Counted from the stretch's first letter, positions 24,897-37,759 are shown. The stretch is 64,000 nt of DNA from Selaginella moellendorffii (GCF_000143415.4 NW_003314320.1:614099-678098); one strand, 5' to 3'. The notes: generated by a model not told the origin, from the letters alone. Translations and numbers: made by a program.

Positions 24897-27784
24897 ATGA
24901 TCTCGTGCTGCGTCGCCCCCGCGGAGAAGAAGGCGGCCTGCTCAATGGCGAAGCCGATGCCCGGGCATGGACAAGGTACTCCATCCAGAGTCAATGGCAC
25001 GCAATTCAAGCCGCCGCTGCCGATTCTCACGGATCCCAGCAGCTCCTCGTCATCGAAATTCTCCGAGCAGTCGCCTCTTGTAGCTCATTCAGGGGAGCTC
25101 AAGCATCTAAAGCTACCTCCATCGGGCGAGCTCTCGAGAGCCCCATCCCGAGCTCCATCCGTGAGCGTGGAAGTGAACGAGATGATCGAGGGGAGGAGCA
25201 GCGCCGCGAATCCCAACGTGGCTGGAGTTCTCCACAAGTGGGTCAACTTTGGGAAGCGGTGGAGGTCGCGATGGTTCGTACTTCACGATGGTGTTCTCTC
25301 GTACTACAAGGTTCACGGACCTGATAAGCTTTACGTCAACCAGGAGCTCCAGAAAGGTGTGCGTGTGATTGGAGACGAGGCACAGAAACTCATGAGAAAG
25401 CCCAGGAAGCACTGGAACGAGAAGAGACCGAGAAAAACTTCTGGTGATGTTCATCTAATGGTACGTGTTTCTTTCTTCTTTCCACGATAGACTTGTTCTT
25501 CATTTTCTCCCGCCAGGTGGCGTCCATTCGTAAGAGCAAATCCGATGACAAGAAGTTCTACATCTTTACCGGAACAAACTCGTTGCATCTGCGAGCAGAA
25601 TCAAGGGACGACAGAGCTACTTGGCTAGAGGCACTGCAGGCTGGAAAAGATCTTCTTCCGAAGATAATTTGCCTCCAACCGCACGAAGAAGACTCCATCT
25701 CGACGGACGGATTAAGGAAAAGGCTAATCGAAGCGGGCGTCAGCCAGGGAGTCATCAAGGACTGCGAGAACATAATTTTGACGGAGTTTAGGGAGAAAGT
25801 AACGCCACTTCAGCAGAGGTACCTGTTTTTGATGAACAGGTTGAATCAGCTAGAGGTGGTACTCCTTTTCATCCCCTAGATCGTGCTTATGCTTTTTGTC
25901 TTACTTTTTCCAGGCTGAAAAGGTAGAGCTAGAGACAACAGTAGTGGAGGAGTCTCGGAGTCATGAAGATCAGCCACAGGAGAGAGATCACGGTATGGAA
26001 AAACAGCATGTCAACCATGCTTAAGTTTTATACTTCTGTGTTATTGTAGGCAGTGAATCGGATTCGGAGGAAGACAACGGCAAAATGCTCGATGCGGAAA
26101 CTGATGACGATGACGACTTATATTTCGACACAGCCGAATCTCTCTCAGGCTCATTTCGGAGTCCATCGTTTCTTCACCGTCAGTTATCAGCTGATCCTTT
26201 AGATGGAGGAGACTCGCCTGTACTCAGCACCCCCAGAGCTGTACTTCCTGATCCAGCTATGGAGCTGTTCAGCCAAGACTATCCCATCGTTAACAGACGC
26301 AAAAAGCTACCGGATCCAAAGGAGAAGGAGAAGGGATTCAGCCTTTGGTCCATTATCAAAGATAATATTGGGAAGGACCTTACGAAAGTGTGCCTCCCGG
26401 TGTATTTCAACGAACCAATTTCCTCGTTGCAGAAGTGTTTCGAGGACCTGGAATACTCTTATCTTCTTGATAGAGCGGCCGTTTGCGGCCAAATGGTAAG
26501 CCCGCCTCCTTGTGATTTTCTCTTCTTAAAAGTTCTATTTGCAGGGTAATAGTCTTCTGAGAATTTTGTACGTCGCAGCGTTTGCGGTTTCCGGGTATGC
26601 ATCCACAGATGGTCGAATATGTAAGCCGTTCAATCCTTTGCTAGGAGAAACGTATGAAGCAGACTATCCTGATAAGGGAGTCAAATTTTTCTCCGAGAAG
26701 GTTAGCCAGTCAGTTTTTTTTTCTCTGCTACTTGATGCTGATTTTCTTCGTCTGTACAGGTCAGTCACCATCCCATGGTGGTAGCCTGTCACTGTGAGGG
26801 ACGTGGATGGAAACTCTGGGGCGACAGCAATCTAAAGAGTAAATTTTGGGGGCGTTCAATCCAGCTGGACCCCGTAGGAATTTTAACCCTGGAATTCGAT
26901 GACGGAGAAGTTTTTCAATGGTCTAAGGTAGTTCAAACGGCATTTGGATTGGTCTAACACCGTACTTGACAGGTGACCACATCAATTTACAATCTCATAC
27001 TAGGAAAGCTTTACTGTGATCACTACGGCACAATGCGCATTCAAGGAAACCGCGACATGTCCTGCAAGCTTAAATTCAAGGAGCTGTCTATAATTGATCG
27101 TAATCCTCATCAGGTCAGGTATTCTATTTCTCGTTTTAAGATTAAGTGCTGAACCTTTCTTTCCAGATTCATGGCTTTGTCTATAACAAAGCAAATAAGA
27201 AGCTGGCAACGCTTTTTGGGAAATGGGACGGGAGCATGTATTACGTGAACGGAGACCTGGCGACGAAGCCGCGAGGTTATGATCCTATGTGCGAAGCGGA
27301 ACTGCTTTGGGCCCGTAACCTGCCTTCGGATTATCCTACCAGATACAACTTAAGCTCTTTTGCAATCACGGTCAACGAGCTCACACCAGGACTCGAGGTC
27401 TTTCAAAGCATTTATTCGCTCAAGTTCTCATGGTAAAAGCGTGCAGGAGAAGCTGCCACCAACAGATTCCCGACTGAGACCTGATCAACGACATTTGGAA
27501 AACGGTGAATACGAGCAGGCTAATTCCGAAAAGCTGCGGTTGGAAGGGAAGCAGCGGAGGGTATGTTACGGTTTTTGCATCTTCAAGGGATGCTCATTCT
27601 GTGTCCGTGGTAGCAGGCTAGGAAGTTGCAGGAGAGAGGCTGGCAACCTCGATGGTTTCACAAGGACATTGGATCGAGCACTTTTAAGTACATAGGTGGG
27701 TACTGGGAAGCAAGGTCACAGGGCGACTGGAGCAACTGTCCCGACATTTTTGGACAAAGCTTGCCCGATGATGGGTCTGACTGA
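24897..27784 (+). CDS. PH-type oxysterol-binding-protein-related protein (ORP1/2-like)
   Basis: Intron-rich gene. After a Ser/Pro-rich start the PH domain runs from [33 protein letters not shown] to [34 protein letters not shown] coiled region ([29 protein letters not shown]) and an acidic linker ([28 protein letters not shown]) follow. The lipid-transfer ORD starts near [30 protein letters not shown], includes [19 protein letters not shown], the fingerprint [20 protein letters not shown], and KWDGSMYYV near 27220, then ends [24 protein letters not shown]...GGYWEAR. ORPs exchange sterols/PI4P at membrane contacts. The fingerprint is usually followed by proline where this has methionine. No FFAT motif was obvious, so a VAP link is not shown. 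The 5' exon may extend; ATG at 24897 chosen as first in the frame. Confidence 0.92.
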
Positions 27785-28164
27785 GGCTCGATCCCGAAGG
27801 ATTCTTCTTCAAATTGATAAAAAGATACGTCAATTTTGTTTCTCATATTTCTCGGGCGCTTGCATGCATGCAGTTTCATCGGCTTCCCATGTTCTTTCGC
27901 TCGAAAGTTTTAACATTTGCGTGTCTGTTTCTTAGCCGTTGATGGTAGATGGTTTCAGATGAATGGCCGGTATTATAAGTTTCGTGTTCAGACGACGCCA
28001 TCCCTTCGTCTCTGCATGACTGCGGATCTAAACGAGGTAGTATTGCTAAATTTATTTCGTGGCATTGAAAAGTTTTTCTGCGACAGCAAGCAGGCTCCCA
28101 AAAGTGATCGCTCGCAGGAGAAGAATCGAGGATTGGATTAAATGACTCGGTAACAGAGCCGGCA

Positions 28165-30134
28165 ATGGCTTTGTTGGCTGTTTTGATCGTCCTGTTGCTG
28201 TGCTCGGTGGATGGCTTCAGTCGACGTATCAACAGCATGCCTGGTGTGTTCGAGTTGACACACAGGTACTCAACAAAGCCGGGTTCAAATAAGAGCACGA
28301 ATGGAACGGGCATCACGCACGAACATATGCAGCTGCTCAAGGCTCACGATCGGGGACGCATGGTCAAGCTTAAGTCCAGCGCGGTCTCGTTGCCAGTGGA
28401 AGGAGTAGCAGATCCATATATTGCTGGGTAAGTAACTGTAATAACTGTCATACGATTTTCTTATGTTTCCACTGCTAACTATAATTTCTGGCAGCCTCTA
28501 CTTCACTCAAGTGCAGCTGGGAACTCCTCCAAGGACATACAATCTTCAAGTGGACACTGGGAGTGACCTCCTTTGGGTTAATTGTCATCCGTGCATTGGA
28601 TGTCCTGCTTTCAGTGACCTCAAGGTGAGACGAGAGTATTTGTGAACTTGTGATTGATGAGGCTCTGTGTAGATCCCGATTGTTCCGTATGACGTCAAGG
28701 CCTCGGCAAGCAGCTCCAAAGTTCCTTGCTCGGATCCGAGCTGCACCTTGATAACGCAAATCTCGGAGTCCGGCTGCAACGATCAAAACCAGTGTGGCTA
28801 TTCGTTCCAGTATGGAGATGGAAGCGGGACCCTCGGATACCTCGTGGAAGACGTTTTGCATTACATGGTGAACGCTACTGCAACAGTAATCTTTGGGTTT
28901 TGATCTTTATCTCTTGCCTCAATTCTGGCGCTTTCACTTACTGGGAGGTGGTGTTGTAGGTGTGGCTTCAAACAATCTGGCGATCTTTCGACTTCGGAGC
29001 GAGCACTAGATGGCATTATTGGATTTGGAGCAAGCGACCTTTCTTTCAACTCACAGCTCGCTAAGCAGGGAAAAACGCCGAACGTTTTTGCTCACTGCTT
29101 GGACGGGGGAGAGAGAGGCGGTGGCATCTTGGTTCTCGGTAATGTGATTGAGCCGGACATCCAGTACACGCCGCTGGTTCCATACATGTAGTTTTTACTC
29201 AGTAAGAGTTTCTCTACGTTATTTCTCACGAACCAATTTGCAGGAGCCATTACAATGTCGTGCTACAAAGCATATCCGTCAACAACGCCAACCTCACTAT
29301 CGATCCCAAGCTCTTCTCCAACGACGTCATGCAAGGGACAATCTTTGACAGCGGCACGACACTGGCCTATCTTCCTGATGAGGCGTACCAAGCGTTTACT
29401 CAAGCGGTAAGTCTTGTGGTAGCACCTTTTCTACTTTGTGACACTCGTCTGTCAAGATTGTCGACGCCGCTGCTACTCCGCCCATTGGGGTAACAGGGAA
29501 CGTATGCTTCGTTGTTCGCGGCAGGCAAGCTAATAGTTTTTATCATTCCGGAGAACTGATGAACTCGCTCGAAAACTTGCAGCATCTATAAGCTGTTTCC
29601 AAACGTGGTTTTGTACTTCGAGGGCGCGTCAATGACTTTGACACCAGCGGAGTATCTGATAAGACAAGCTTCTGCGGTATGATGTAGCTTGTGTCTACGT
29701 TGCTTAATTGTGTAATTTATTTGTGGAACAGGCCAATGCTCCAATCTGGTGCATGGGATGGCAATCGATGGGATCAGCCGAGAGCGAGCTTCAATACACC
29801 ATCTTTGGAGGTATTTCTTTTCCTCCTCGGCGATGACTGCAACCTCATTTTCACAGACTTAGTTCTCAAGAACAAGCTCGTTGTGTATGATTTGGAGAGG
29901 GGGCGAATTGGATGGCGTCCTTTCGATTGTAAGTTTCTTTCTCTTGTTTAGACCAGATCTTTGTGACGCATTTTTTTTCCAGGCTCGTCAACCGTGGACG
30001 TCTCCACCGACACGGGGGTGAAATCTTTTGGTGGCAGTGGAACGTTTATTCGTGGCCAAGCTTCTGGCAGTAGTAAACTCGGGCAGAATGTTTTCTTGGC
30101 ACTCTTGACCATTTTTTGTGTAATTGTATTGTGA
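28165..30134 (+). CDS. Pepsin-like aspartic protease (A1 family), probably GPI-anchored
   Basis: Signal peptide at residues 1-17 (ALLAVLIVLLLCSVDG), a propeptide with LKAHDRGRM, then the mature domain from LYFTQVQLGTPPRTYNLQVDTGSDLLWVNC (first catalytic Asp about residue 108). A Cys-rich insert follows (CIGCPAFS, CSDPSCTLI, CNDQNQCGYSFQYGDGSGTLGYLVEDVL), then GIIGFGASDLSFNSQLA, VFAHCLDGGERGGGILVLGNV, and a second catalytic motif GTIFDSGTTLAYLPDEAY. The C-terminal part reads GSIYKLFPNVVLYFEGASMTLTPAEYLI, WCMGWQS, YTIFGDLVLKNKLVVYDLERGRIGW. The protein ends in a hydrophobic tail after a Ser/Gly-rich spacer, typical of a GPI signal, so it likely acts at the cell surface. One intron uses a GC donor (near 29525; acceptor near 29581). 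Stop codons of this gene and the dNK gene are 106 bp apart. Confidence 0.92.
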
Positions 30135-30240
30135 TTTCAAGTAAAAAAAGACCGCGTTTCCAACTTACTGTCAAATACAAAACGTAGTGGAAAGAAGGAA
30201 AGAACAAAAAAAAAAGAAAAGAAAGAAGAAACACCAAGGA

Positions 30241-32386
30241 TTAAGGCCTGAGAACGAGCCCATCGGGGCCGAGAATGGGCCTCCCAGCTGGCAGCAAAAG
30301 ATTGTCACGAACGCCGGCTTCCACATTTCGAGTTTGCTTCACGTACTCGAAAAAATCGGCTACTTGTCGAGCATATCTGGCAAACAAAAAACAAAGAGGA
30401 AGAAAACAACGTTTGTGATCAAAGAAACTGTGTGTTTTTTGCTTACTCTGCTTTGGCCTCCACGTCTTTGCTGAAGTCGATCGAAGCCTCGCAGTCGAGG
30501 ATCAATGCCGGGACCTGAAAAGAAAGCTTAGAGCTTGCAAACTCTTTAGAACTTTTTCTTCTCACCTCCCGGATGGAAGAGTGGACGTGATCGCCTTTGA
30601 GGTAGAAGACGCGGTCTTTGATCCTGGGCGGCGGCTGGTGGAGAGTTGGAAGCCACTCTTTGACAGACATGACGCTGTTGGGGGACGGCGTGGTTGGGAA
30701 CAGCCATTGCTCGTGCTTCTCGTGGAGTCCCTTGAGGTAGTCGAGCGTCACTTTCTGCTCCTCGGGTCTCTTTCGCATCTGGAGCCGCCGGAGGCAAGCG
30801 TCTGGACTGGCTCGCAAGTAGATGAATCCGTCGGGAACCAAACCGGGAAGCTCGGCTACCACCGGGTCGAACCACGAGTCGTAGATGCTGATCTCCATCT
30901 CGCTCATCCACTTTGCTTCGTGCACGGCACGCACAAACACCTGAGCAAGCGACATACCAGCGTAAGTTACTACATCACGAAGAAACGAAAAACTCTTGGC
31001 AGAAGTGAAGAGAAAAACAAAAACTCTCGTCAAAACACGAAAAGAACCCGTTTCAATCAGTCCAGAAGAAAAACTACGAACTAGAAACGAAGCAATGCAA
31101 GAGAGCTCAAACAAGACTTGAGAGCTTACCATCCTGTCACTGAAGACGCTCCTCTCCATGAGCCTCAAAGGCTTGAGTCCATTCGCGGATTCACGCTCTT
31201 GCATCAGCCGAGTGACGAACACATAGTTCTGAAAAGTGTAGGCGTACCGCGACGGCTCGGCGTAGAAGGCGTCGAGAACATTGAAGTGCTCCTTCCCGAC
31301 GTCCTGCCACTTCCCAATCGGCTCCGGGACAACTTCCACGAGATCTCGCAGCTCGAAAGTCTCGTTTGCGATCCGCTGGAGGAAGGTGGTCTTTCCAACG
31401 CTGATGTTGCCCTCCACACAGAAGGTGAGCCTCTTCTTGGCTTGCGAGGCTTGGCCGCTGCTCTCCAGCTCCTTGTCCACGGCATCCTTGATGAAGGAGG
31501 CGATCACATTCGCGTGATTCTTGTGTACTCCCACGGAGGCAACAAGGTATTCCACCAGCTTCTCGGTTCCACCCGTACGAAACTGGAAACAAAGAAAAAC
31601 GAAGAGTGAGTTTAAAAATGATTGAGAACAAATAGATAGAATCTAGCGAGTCCAGCCCCTTAGATTAAAAACCATGCATGGATACGTTTTGATTAACTTG
31701 AAGAGATAGTTATGAATCAAAGCCTCGAGAAAACAAAGAAGAGAGAAATCTAGAACTGGAAGCAAACCACAATCTAGCTCTCGGCCTGGTTACTTAAGAC
31801 AAAGAAGACCAAATCAATCCAAAAATCTCTCCAAGCCCAAGAGAGAAAGCTAGAACTCTTCTCTACTCAAAAACCAAGGAAAAGAACTCTAGACAAAGCG
31901 TACCTTGTCACGATAAAGCTGCTTGAGCTCCACAAGCTTCCCTATTCCCTTGGCGACGAGCTTTTCCATATTCCTAGGCCCAATGCCTTTGACAGTGAGA
32001 AGGTCGGGCAGAGGAGCGGCCGCCCTTCGCCTCCTCTCAATCGCCGCCCCCGCCTTGCCGGCGCGCTGGATTTGCTGCCCACTGCTCTCACTGGATTCAC
32101 TGGATTCCTCCTTGCTGCTGGCGCCATCGCCCACATCCAAATGCTGGCCCTGCGCGGCGGCGATTTGCGAGCAACGGCGCGTCGTGGACAAGAGCGGCGA
32201 TGCAAAATCCCTAGAAGAAGAACAAGGAGAAGCGGAAGAGACGCTGCGATTGATGCTGCTGCTGCTGGCCTGTGCGAGGGATTTGCGTGGGAGAAAAGCC
32301 TGGAACTGGAAGGATTGCGGCGGCGGCGACGATGGGAAGGCAATGCTCGTCGTCGCTTTCATGAGCGCTCGTGCGATCCCTGGCAT
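30241..32386 (-). CDS. Deoxyribonucleoside kinase with N-terminal helix-hairpin-helix
   Basis: Five exons on the minus strand: 31904-32386, 31130-31582, 30566-30940, 30447-30514, 30241-30376; 1515 nt, 504 residues. Residues 1-100 look like an organellar transit peptide (Ser/Arg-rich). Residues about 125-160 give a helix-hairpin-helix (DLLTVKGIGPRNMEKLVAKGIGKLVELKQLYRDK), which in other proteins binds DNA or protein. The kinase domain begins about residue 210: P-loop CVEGNISVGKTTFLQRI, VVPEPIGKW, YTFQNYVF, LMERSVFSDR (the base/sugar-contacting ERS...DR motif), IYDSWFDP, PDGFIYLRASPDACLRRLQMRKRPEE, LKGLHEKHEQWL. It should phosphorylate deoxynucleosides for salvage dNTP supply. Arabidopsis At1g72040 has a comparable layout (from memory). 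Substrate preference cannot be read. Telo-box AAAACCCTAA stands at 32424-32433. Confidence 0.92.
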
Positions 32387-33121
32387 CGCTCTCGCTCAAA
32401 AACCCATGGATTCAAAACCCCCCAAAACCCTAATGCCAAAGTTCTTCCTTTCTACTGACAAGGAGGATAAAATCTATACACACATTCCAGGAGCTTTCAA
32501 CAATATATATATACATGTTTTTGGGGTCATGTAGCAATGGTAGAAAAACTATAGCTACCTAGATGATCTCAGAACAAACACAAACACTGTTGAAAAATTC
32601 GTTTCGAAATTTTCTATGACTTTCCAAGGTCAATAGAAAGCATGAAAACTTTATGTTTGAGGTTTCTCTTTTTTCTAAGCCTTCCAACCATGGTTTTTTA
32701 CATGCTAGTGCTGGCGTTTGAGATCTTCCTGGTAGCAGGCTGGGCGCTAGTCTTGCTATGGCTCGTTATAATTCGAAGACAGTATTGAGTTCTTCCCCAA
32801 AATATTTAGAAATATGGAGCTCTTCCTTAGAAATCTTCTTCACAAATTGCCAAGAACTAACCTCACCAGTGTTTGCTTGAAGAGCTTGTAACTTACCTAG
32901 AAGCTGAAATACAAAAATTGCTAGCTCCAGTGACAGAGATCTCGCGAACCAAACCATCATAATCATTCCCTTACACAAAAAAATGTGTTTTGAGAGAGGA
33001 TTGGAGCATCCTCCAAGACTTCTGGAGAAACTCTCTTTCCCTGATCCAGTTCTTCCAGTTCTTCCATTCCAATCCCTGAGAGTGTGGAGCTATCCAGAAT
33101 CAAAGAGCTCACTCACTCACT
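32387..33121. other. Spacer between dNK and ClpP
   Basis: About 735 bp. The first 60 bp carry the dNK leader with AAAACCCTAA. The rest is AT-rich, includes a TA-rich patch (32503-32516, TATATATATACATG-like) and ends in the probable 3' UTR of ClpP. No supported coding frame. Confidence 0.5.
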
Positions 33122-33892
33122 TCACTTGGTAGAAGAAGAAGTGGCAGTGACACTCGCCTTCTCACCACCACCACCAGCGCCGCCACCAGCGCCGCCACCC
33201 TCCGCCGCCGCCTTCACCCCCACACTGTCCGCCACCAGCGACTCCGGCCGCTGGACAATCACCTCATCGATGAGCCCAAACTCCTTGGCCTCCTCGGGCG
33301 ACATGAAGTGATCCCTCTCCATGCTCTGGTCGATCTTCTCGATGCTACTCCCCGTGTGCTTGGCGTAGAGCTTGTTGAGCCGGGATCTCATGTCGAGGAT
33401 CTCGCGCGCCTGGATCGCGATGTCGCTGGCCTGGCCGCTGGCTCCCCCGGATGGCTGGTGCACCATCACCCTCGCATTGGGCAGCGATCGGCGCTGGCCG
33501 GGCTCCCCCGCCGCGAGGAGGAGCGATCCCATGGACGCCGCCTGGCCGACGCACAGCGTGCTCACCGGGCTCCGGATGTACTGCATCGTGTCGTAGATCG
33601 CGAGCCCGGCAGTGACGACGCCGCCCGGGGAATTGATGTAGAGGTGGATGGGCTTGAGCGGATTCTCGGACTCTAGGTAGAGGAGCTGGGCGACGACGAG
33701 CGAGGCGGTGTCGTCGGCGATGGGGCCGTGGATGCAGACGATGCGCTCCTTGAGCAGGCGCGAGAATATGTCGTAGGCACGCTCGCCGCGGGCGGTGTGC
33801 TCGATCACCATGGGGATGAGGCCATAAAGGCGGCGCTGGTGGTGGGGGGAGAGAGCGCACCTCGCGGCGTGACGCCATAGCCGGGACGCCAT
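33122..33892 (-). CDS. CLPP2: Mitochondrial-type ClpP protease subunit (nuclear ClpP2)
   Basis: Intronless 256-residue frame with an ATG at the complement of 33890-33892. Residues 1-22 are Arg/Ala-rich with no acids (mitochondrial presequence style), then [36 protein letters not shown]. Catalytic triad is intact: Ser120 in GQAASMG, His145 in [14 protein letters not shown], Asp194 in [21 protein letters not shown]. The oxyanion region [18 protein letters not shown] is present. A Gly/Ala/Glu-rich tail of about 30 residues follows the core. It forms the proteolytic double ring used with ClpX in the matrix. The all-catalytic sequence and the [17 protein letters not shown] block match ClpP2 better than plastid ClpP. 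CCCTAACCCTAA sits directly upstream of the start. Confidence 0.95.
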   Translation of the reverse strand: MASRLWRHAARCALSPHHQRRLYGLIPMVIEHTARGERAYDIFSRLLKERIVCIHGPIADDTASLVVAQLLYLESENPLKPIHLYINSPGGVVTAGLAIYDTMQYIRSPVSTLCVGQAASMGSLLLAAGEPGQRRSLPNARVMVHQPSGGASGQASDIAIQAREILDMRSRLNKLYAKHTGSSIEKIDQSMERDHFMSPEEAKEFGLIDEVIVQRPESLVADSVGVKAAAEGGGAGGGAGGGGEKASVTATSSSTK

Positions 33893-34369
33893 GAACCCTA
33901 ACCCTAATGTCCGTACAAAACGGTCAAAAGGGTCACACTAAGCGAAACACAAATTTAATCTAAACCGTTGAATGTATGTTCACCTTTTTTATTACTTAAC
34001 AAGTTAATTTCAGACATTTACAAAATAAATTTACTTGATCTAAGTATAAAAATTATTAAAAAAAAAGTCTCCAATATCTCTATATGTGTTATACATATAC
34101 TATATTAGTACCACAATATGGATCTTAGTAATCCTAATTTATCTATTCACAGGGTCATTTAATTGGTGATATTAAGTAAATTCTTGTTGGTGGTGGTGAG
34201 GATCAAGCTCCTAATAGCTTGAGCAACAGCTAGCTTTGATGTTTGCACAACTTCTAAATGGGTGTAACAATTGTTATAGCACTTGGTTGTGAATCAAGTG
34301 CTCCTACATACACCTAGTATATAACTAATGTTTGCATCTAATGCATTGCCTGATTTAGCATATGTGATT

Positions 34370-34870
34370 TAGCATTTCTGGATGGTGGCCACATATTATG
34401 GATGGGATGACATAGGGCGTTTCCTCCTTGTTTGCAAGGTGATGCAACACTATAATTTGCAAATCATAATGTTGCCTTCTTGCATGGTTTTCAAGAAGCC
34501 TTTGAATGCCATATAAATGAGGTCACCTCTGAAGTTAGGGTGGCAACATGGTGAAATAACAAATTGATTTGGAGGATGAGTCAAAAGTTAAGATTGTTCT
34601 ATCATGTTTATAGTCTTATTGAAGCTTTTGTGATAAGACATTTGCTGATGTTATTGTGATTACTCACAGTATGGAGGAAAGCTTTAGTGATGTACCTCCT
34701 TATTCTCCAGCACTCTCATGTATACCTTCAGTCTGGATATTGATCTCACCTCAACTGCACTGCAGTAGCTATGGCAGTTGTGGGGGTGTAGACAGGCGTG
34801 GACACAGTCAAGGAGGAGGCTGTGGGTGTGGACTTGAGCCATATTGTTACAATTGTCAGGGTTGACAATA
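34370..34870 (+). mobile_element. Possible decayed Ty3/gypsy-like retroelement fragment
   Basis: Short frame-shifted segments recall a gypsy polyprotein: WWPHIMDGM continuing out of phase as IGRFLLVCKVMQ at about 34380-34445 (compare the integrase zinc-binding WWP...D...FV..C..CQ pattern), and a Gly-rich stretch ending PYCYNCQG at about 34830-34863 resembling the start of a Gag zinc knuckle. The order is not that of an intact element, stops intervene, and no LTRs were recognised. This is a weak call by eye. Confidence 0.25.
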
Positions 34871-37719
34871 TCATTGTTAGCTATTGTATCTTAAAATGAC
34901 GATAGTGATGTTGAAATGCTTTGTGTCAATCATTTCTAAAACTAATAAATTCTAATAAACATATCTTATTCTTCTCCTCTTACATGCATAGATAATAGGA
35001 GGTTTCCTATTACCACTCTCTTTCCCAACTTATGATATGGAGTTGATGGAGAACAAATTATTAATATTCTCTAGTGTTATCTGGTCTTAAGCTTGGTGGA
35101 TTTTAGCTTTATCTCATTTGTCTGGTATTTTATGATCTGTAGTTTGGAATTACAAGAGGCCTCATGTTCTCAGCCTTTATGAATTGTTTTTGTTAATTAA
35201 AGTCTTTAGTCTGGTTGTTGTGTATAGTATATATACCTCTGCAACTTAGGGAATATATGCACACTCTTTTGTTACATCAAGTTTATGATATCATTTTGGG
35301 TGTCAATTTGTTGTATGCTACTAGGGTTCAACTATGACTTCAAGAAGAACCTCCTCATTATTCTAGGGCATCCTTCCCTTATTTATGTTCACCATGATTA
35401 TTATTGAAGATCTTTGAACTCCTAGATCTTTTCTTGTAGAATGGGGTCATAATATAGAGAAATTTTATGCTTGTTTCCCAAAAATATGTGGTCCCATTAA
35501 TTAGGCTAGTCTAAAATGTGAATTCAACATAATATTCCTACTTTAAATATGCATTTTAATTATAAGTAGTTTGAGAATATAAAAGGAAAGGGTATAAATA
35601 AAAGTGCTCTTTTTTTTCAAGTTTTGGAAGATATGAAATTAAGCATCCTTGGGTTTGAGTAACATAAGTAGTATAATCTATAGGTTATATAAGAGGAGGA
35701 GGGGGTTTCCAAAAATATAGTAAGGATAATGAGGTGCAAAAATTAGTCTTGAAAGAACTCTCTAGTGATGCTTCCAAACTAACTTAAGGTTAAGGTTAAG
35801 GGGTTAGGGGCTTTGGTGGGAGTGAGCATGGACTTGGGTGGTGCCAAAGAGGCCACTTAGTAAAGTGCTCAAAAGTAATTTCCATTCTCGAAAAAGAAAT
35901 CAACTATAGTGTTCCCAACTCATGTGGAATGGTGTCCTATTTGAGTACCATGTAGCTCATTAATCCTTGCTCCTTCCTAAAAGTTTATGCCTTCCTTTTA
36001 GAATGGAAATGGGGAGTAAAGGTACCTATATCAGGTTGTTAAGTCATAATGTTCCTCCCTAAGGTTCTAAAAGTAAGAGATGCATCCAAAACTTGGGATT
36101 TAAAGGGTTCTATGATCAAATCTTATTGTACCGAGGAATGTTAAAAAGATAATTTAGTCATCTCTTAGGATCATGGTAGAATAAAAGACCTTAAGGACTT
36201 AATTTGAAAAACTTGTGAGCCCTTTGTGACCATAGGCTCTAAACAAGTGTCTAGTTGCACACTCATTTTCCCAACTTCACCATCAAGCCATAGGGCAAAG
36301 AAGACTTCCTTTCTACTAATTGTTCAAAGGTTTCCTTATGCCTTGAAAAAAGGATAAATTTTGTGTATGTATATAAAAGACTAACACTATCATTAATTAT
36401 TATATTTTTTGCATATCTCATTAATATTTGAAAAAAAGACACCCCAAATTTTGCTATATACATTTTCTCTTTAACCTTGATCCCATATCACTTTAAAAAT
36501 ATTTAAAAATAAGATTCACAATCTGCATAGCAACAACTTACTTTTGATCTTAAATCAATTTGATTTCTATGGAATCACACAAAATATCAGGTATTTTAAG
36601 ATCCTCTTACACCTTCTTCATGAAATTGTAACAAAAATATAGGAAGATATTGCTTTCATAAGCCTCAAATCTTACATAGCTTTTTTTGGACTGAAAATCA
36701 AAATGATGTCCAATATATGAGTTGTGTTTAGGGGTTACCCTTTTGCTCTCTAAACATCTTCCATCTCCTGTAATTTCCCAAATCAGTGAATTTTTTTCTA
36801 CACCAGTAGCATCTGATTGGAAAGAACCTCTTTTCATTCCGTATAAATTTCATCCCTCAAAATAACCTTGAATTCTATGTCAAGCTGTTGCCATATCTCA
36901 TTCCAAGAAGTTCTTTTCTCGTTCAAGAGTGCTAAACCCTTTACTAGTGGACTCTATTTACACAAAGTTTTGCTATTGAATAGAAAATCTAAATTTGTCT
37001 ACAATATCACACCAGTAGATTTGAGATCATGTGCCATAAAAGCATTTAGAGAGGTGAAACTTTTTTTTGATTGTCAGCTATTGTAGCAAATTTGAAACAA
37101 CTTTCACTTTAAACTTTGAGGAACAATTGAATGAGCTTGTATCCAAAAGTTTCATGTGCTCATGGTTTGGCTTTCTACTTTTCCTTATTTAACTCCATTA
37201 TTGGCTACATTTAGTTCTTTTGTAGCCATTTTTCTTTGTGCAACTTGACTTTTCAAAGGGTCAAGGCTCTTCTTCATGTTGTTGTTACTCCTCTTCCTTC
37301 TCAGAATCATCTTTAAGCAATTTAGAATTCTCTATCTACTTAAGATTTTTAGTTTGCTCACTTTTTTGAGAATTGCTTGATAAAGTTTGAAAAAAGGTTC
37401 CTTTACCTATGCTATGCCTTTGTTTTTTGTGGTATAGATGGCAATATTCTCAATAAATATTGCCTTCTTGCACGTGTTCTAGCAACCCACTTAAGTCTAA
37501 AAAGAGTAAATATAAATATGAAGAAACAAAAACAAAAACTAAGATCAATAATTGCAAAGTAAAGTGGCTAAATGTAGGAATTGGCTATGAATCAAACTAT
37601 CATATTTAGCACAACTACATTCAAATTACCAAACCATAGAGGGAGGTATAGTGCCACTCCCTTTCATGTGATAGCTCAAATAGCAAGTCCGAGTGGTGGC
37701 ATTTACCACTGCCATGTGA

Positions 37720-37722
<3 letters not shown>

Positions 37723-37759
<37 letters not shown>

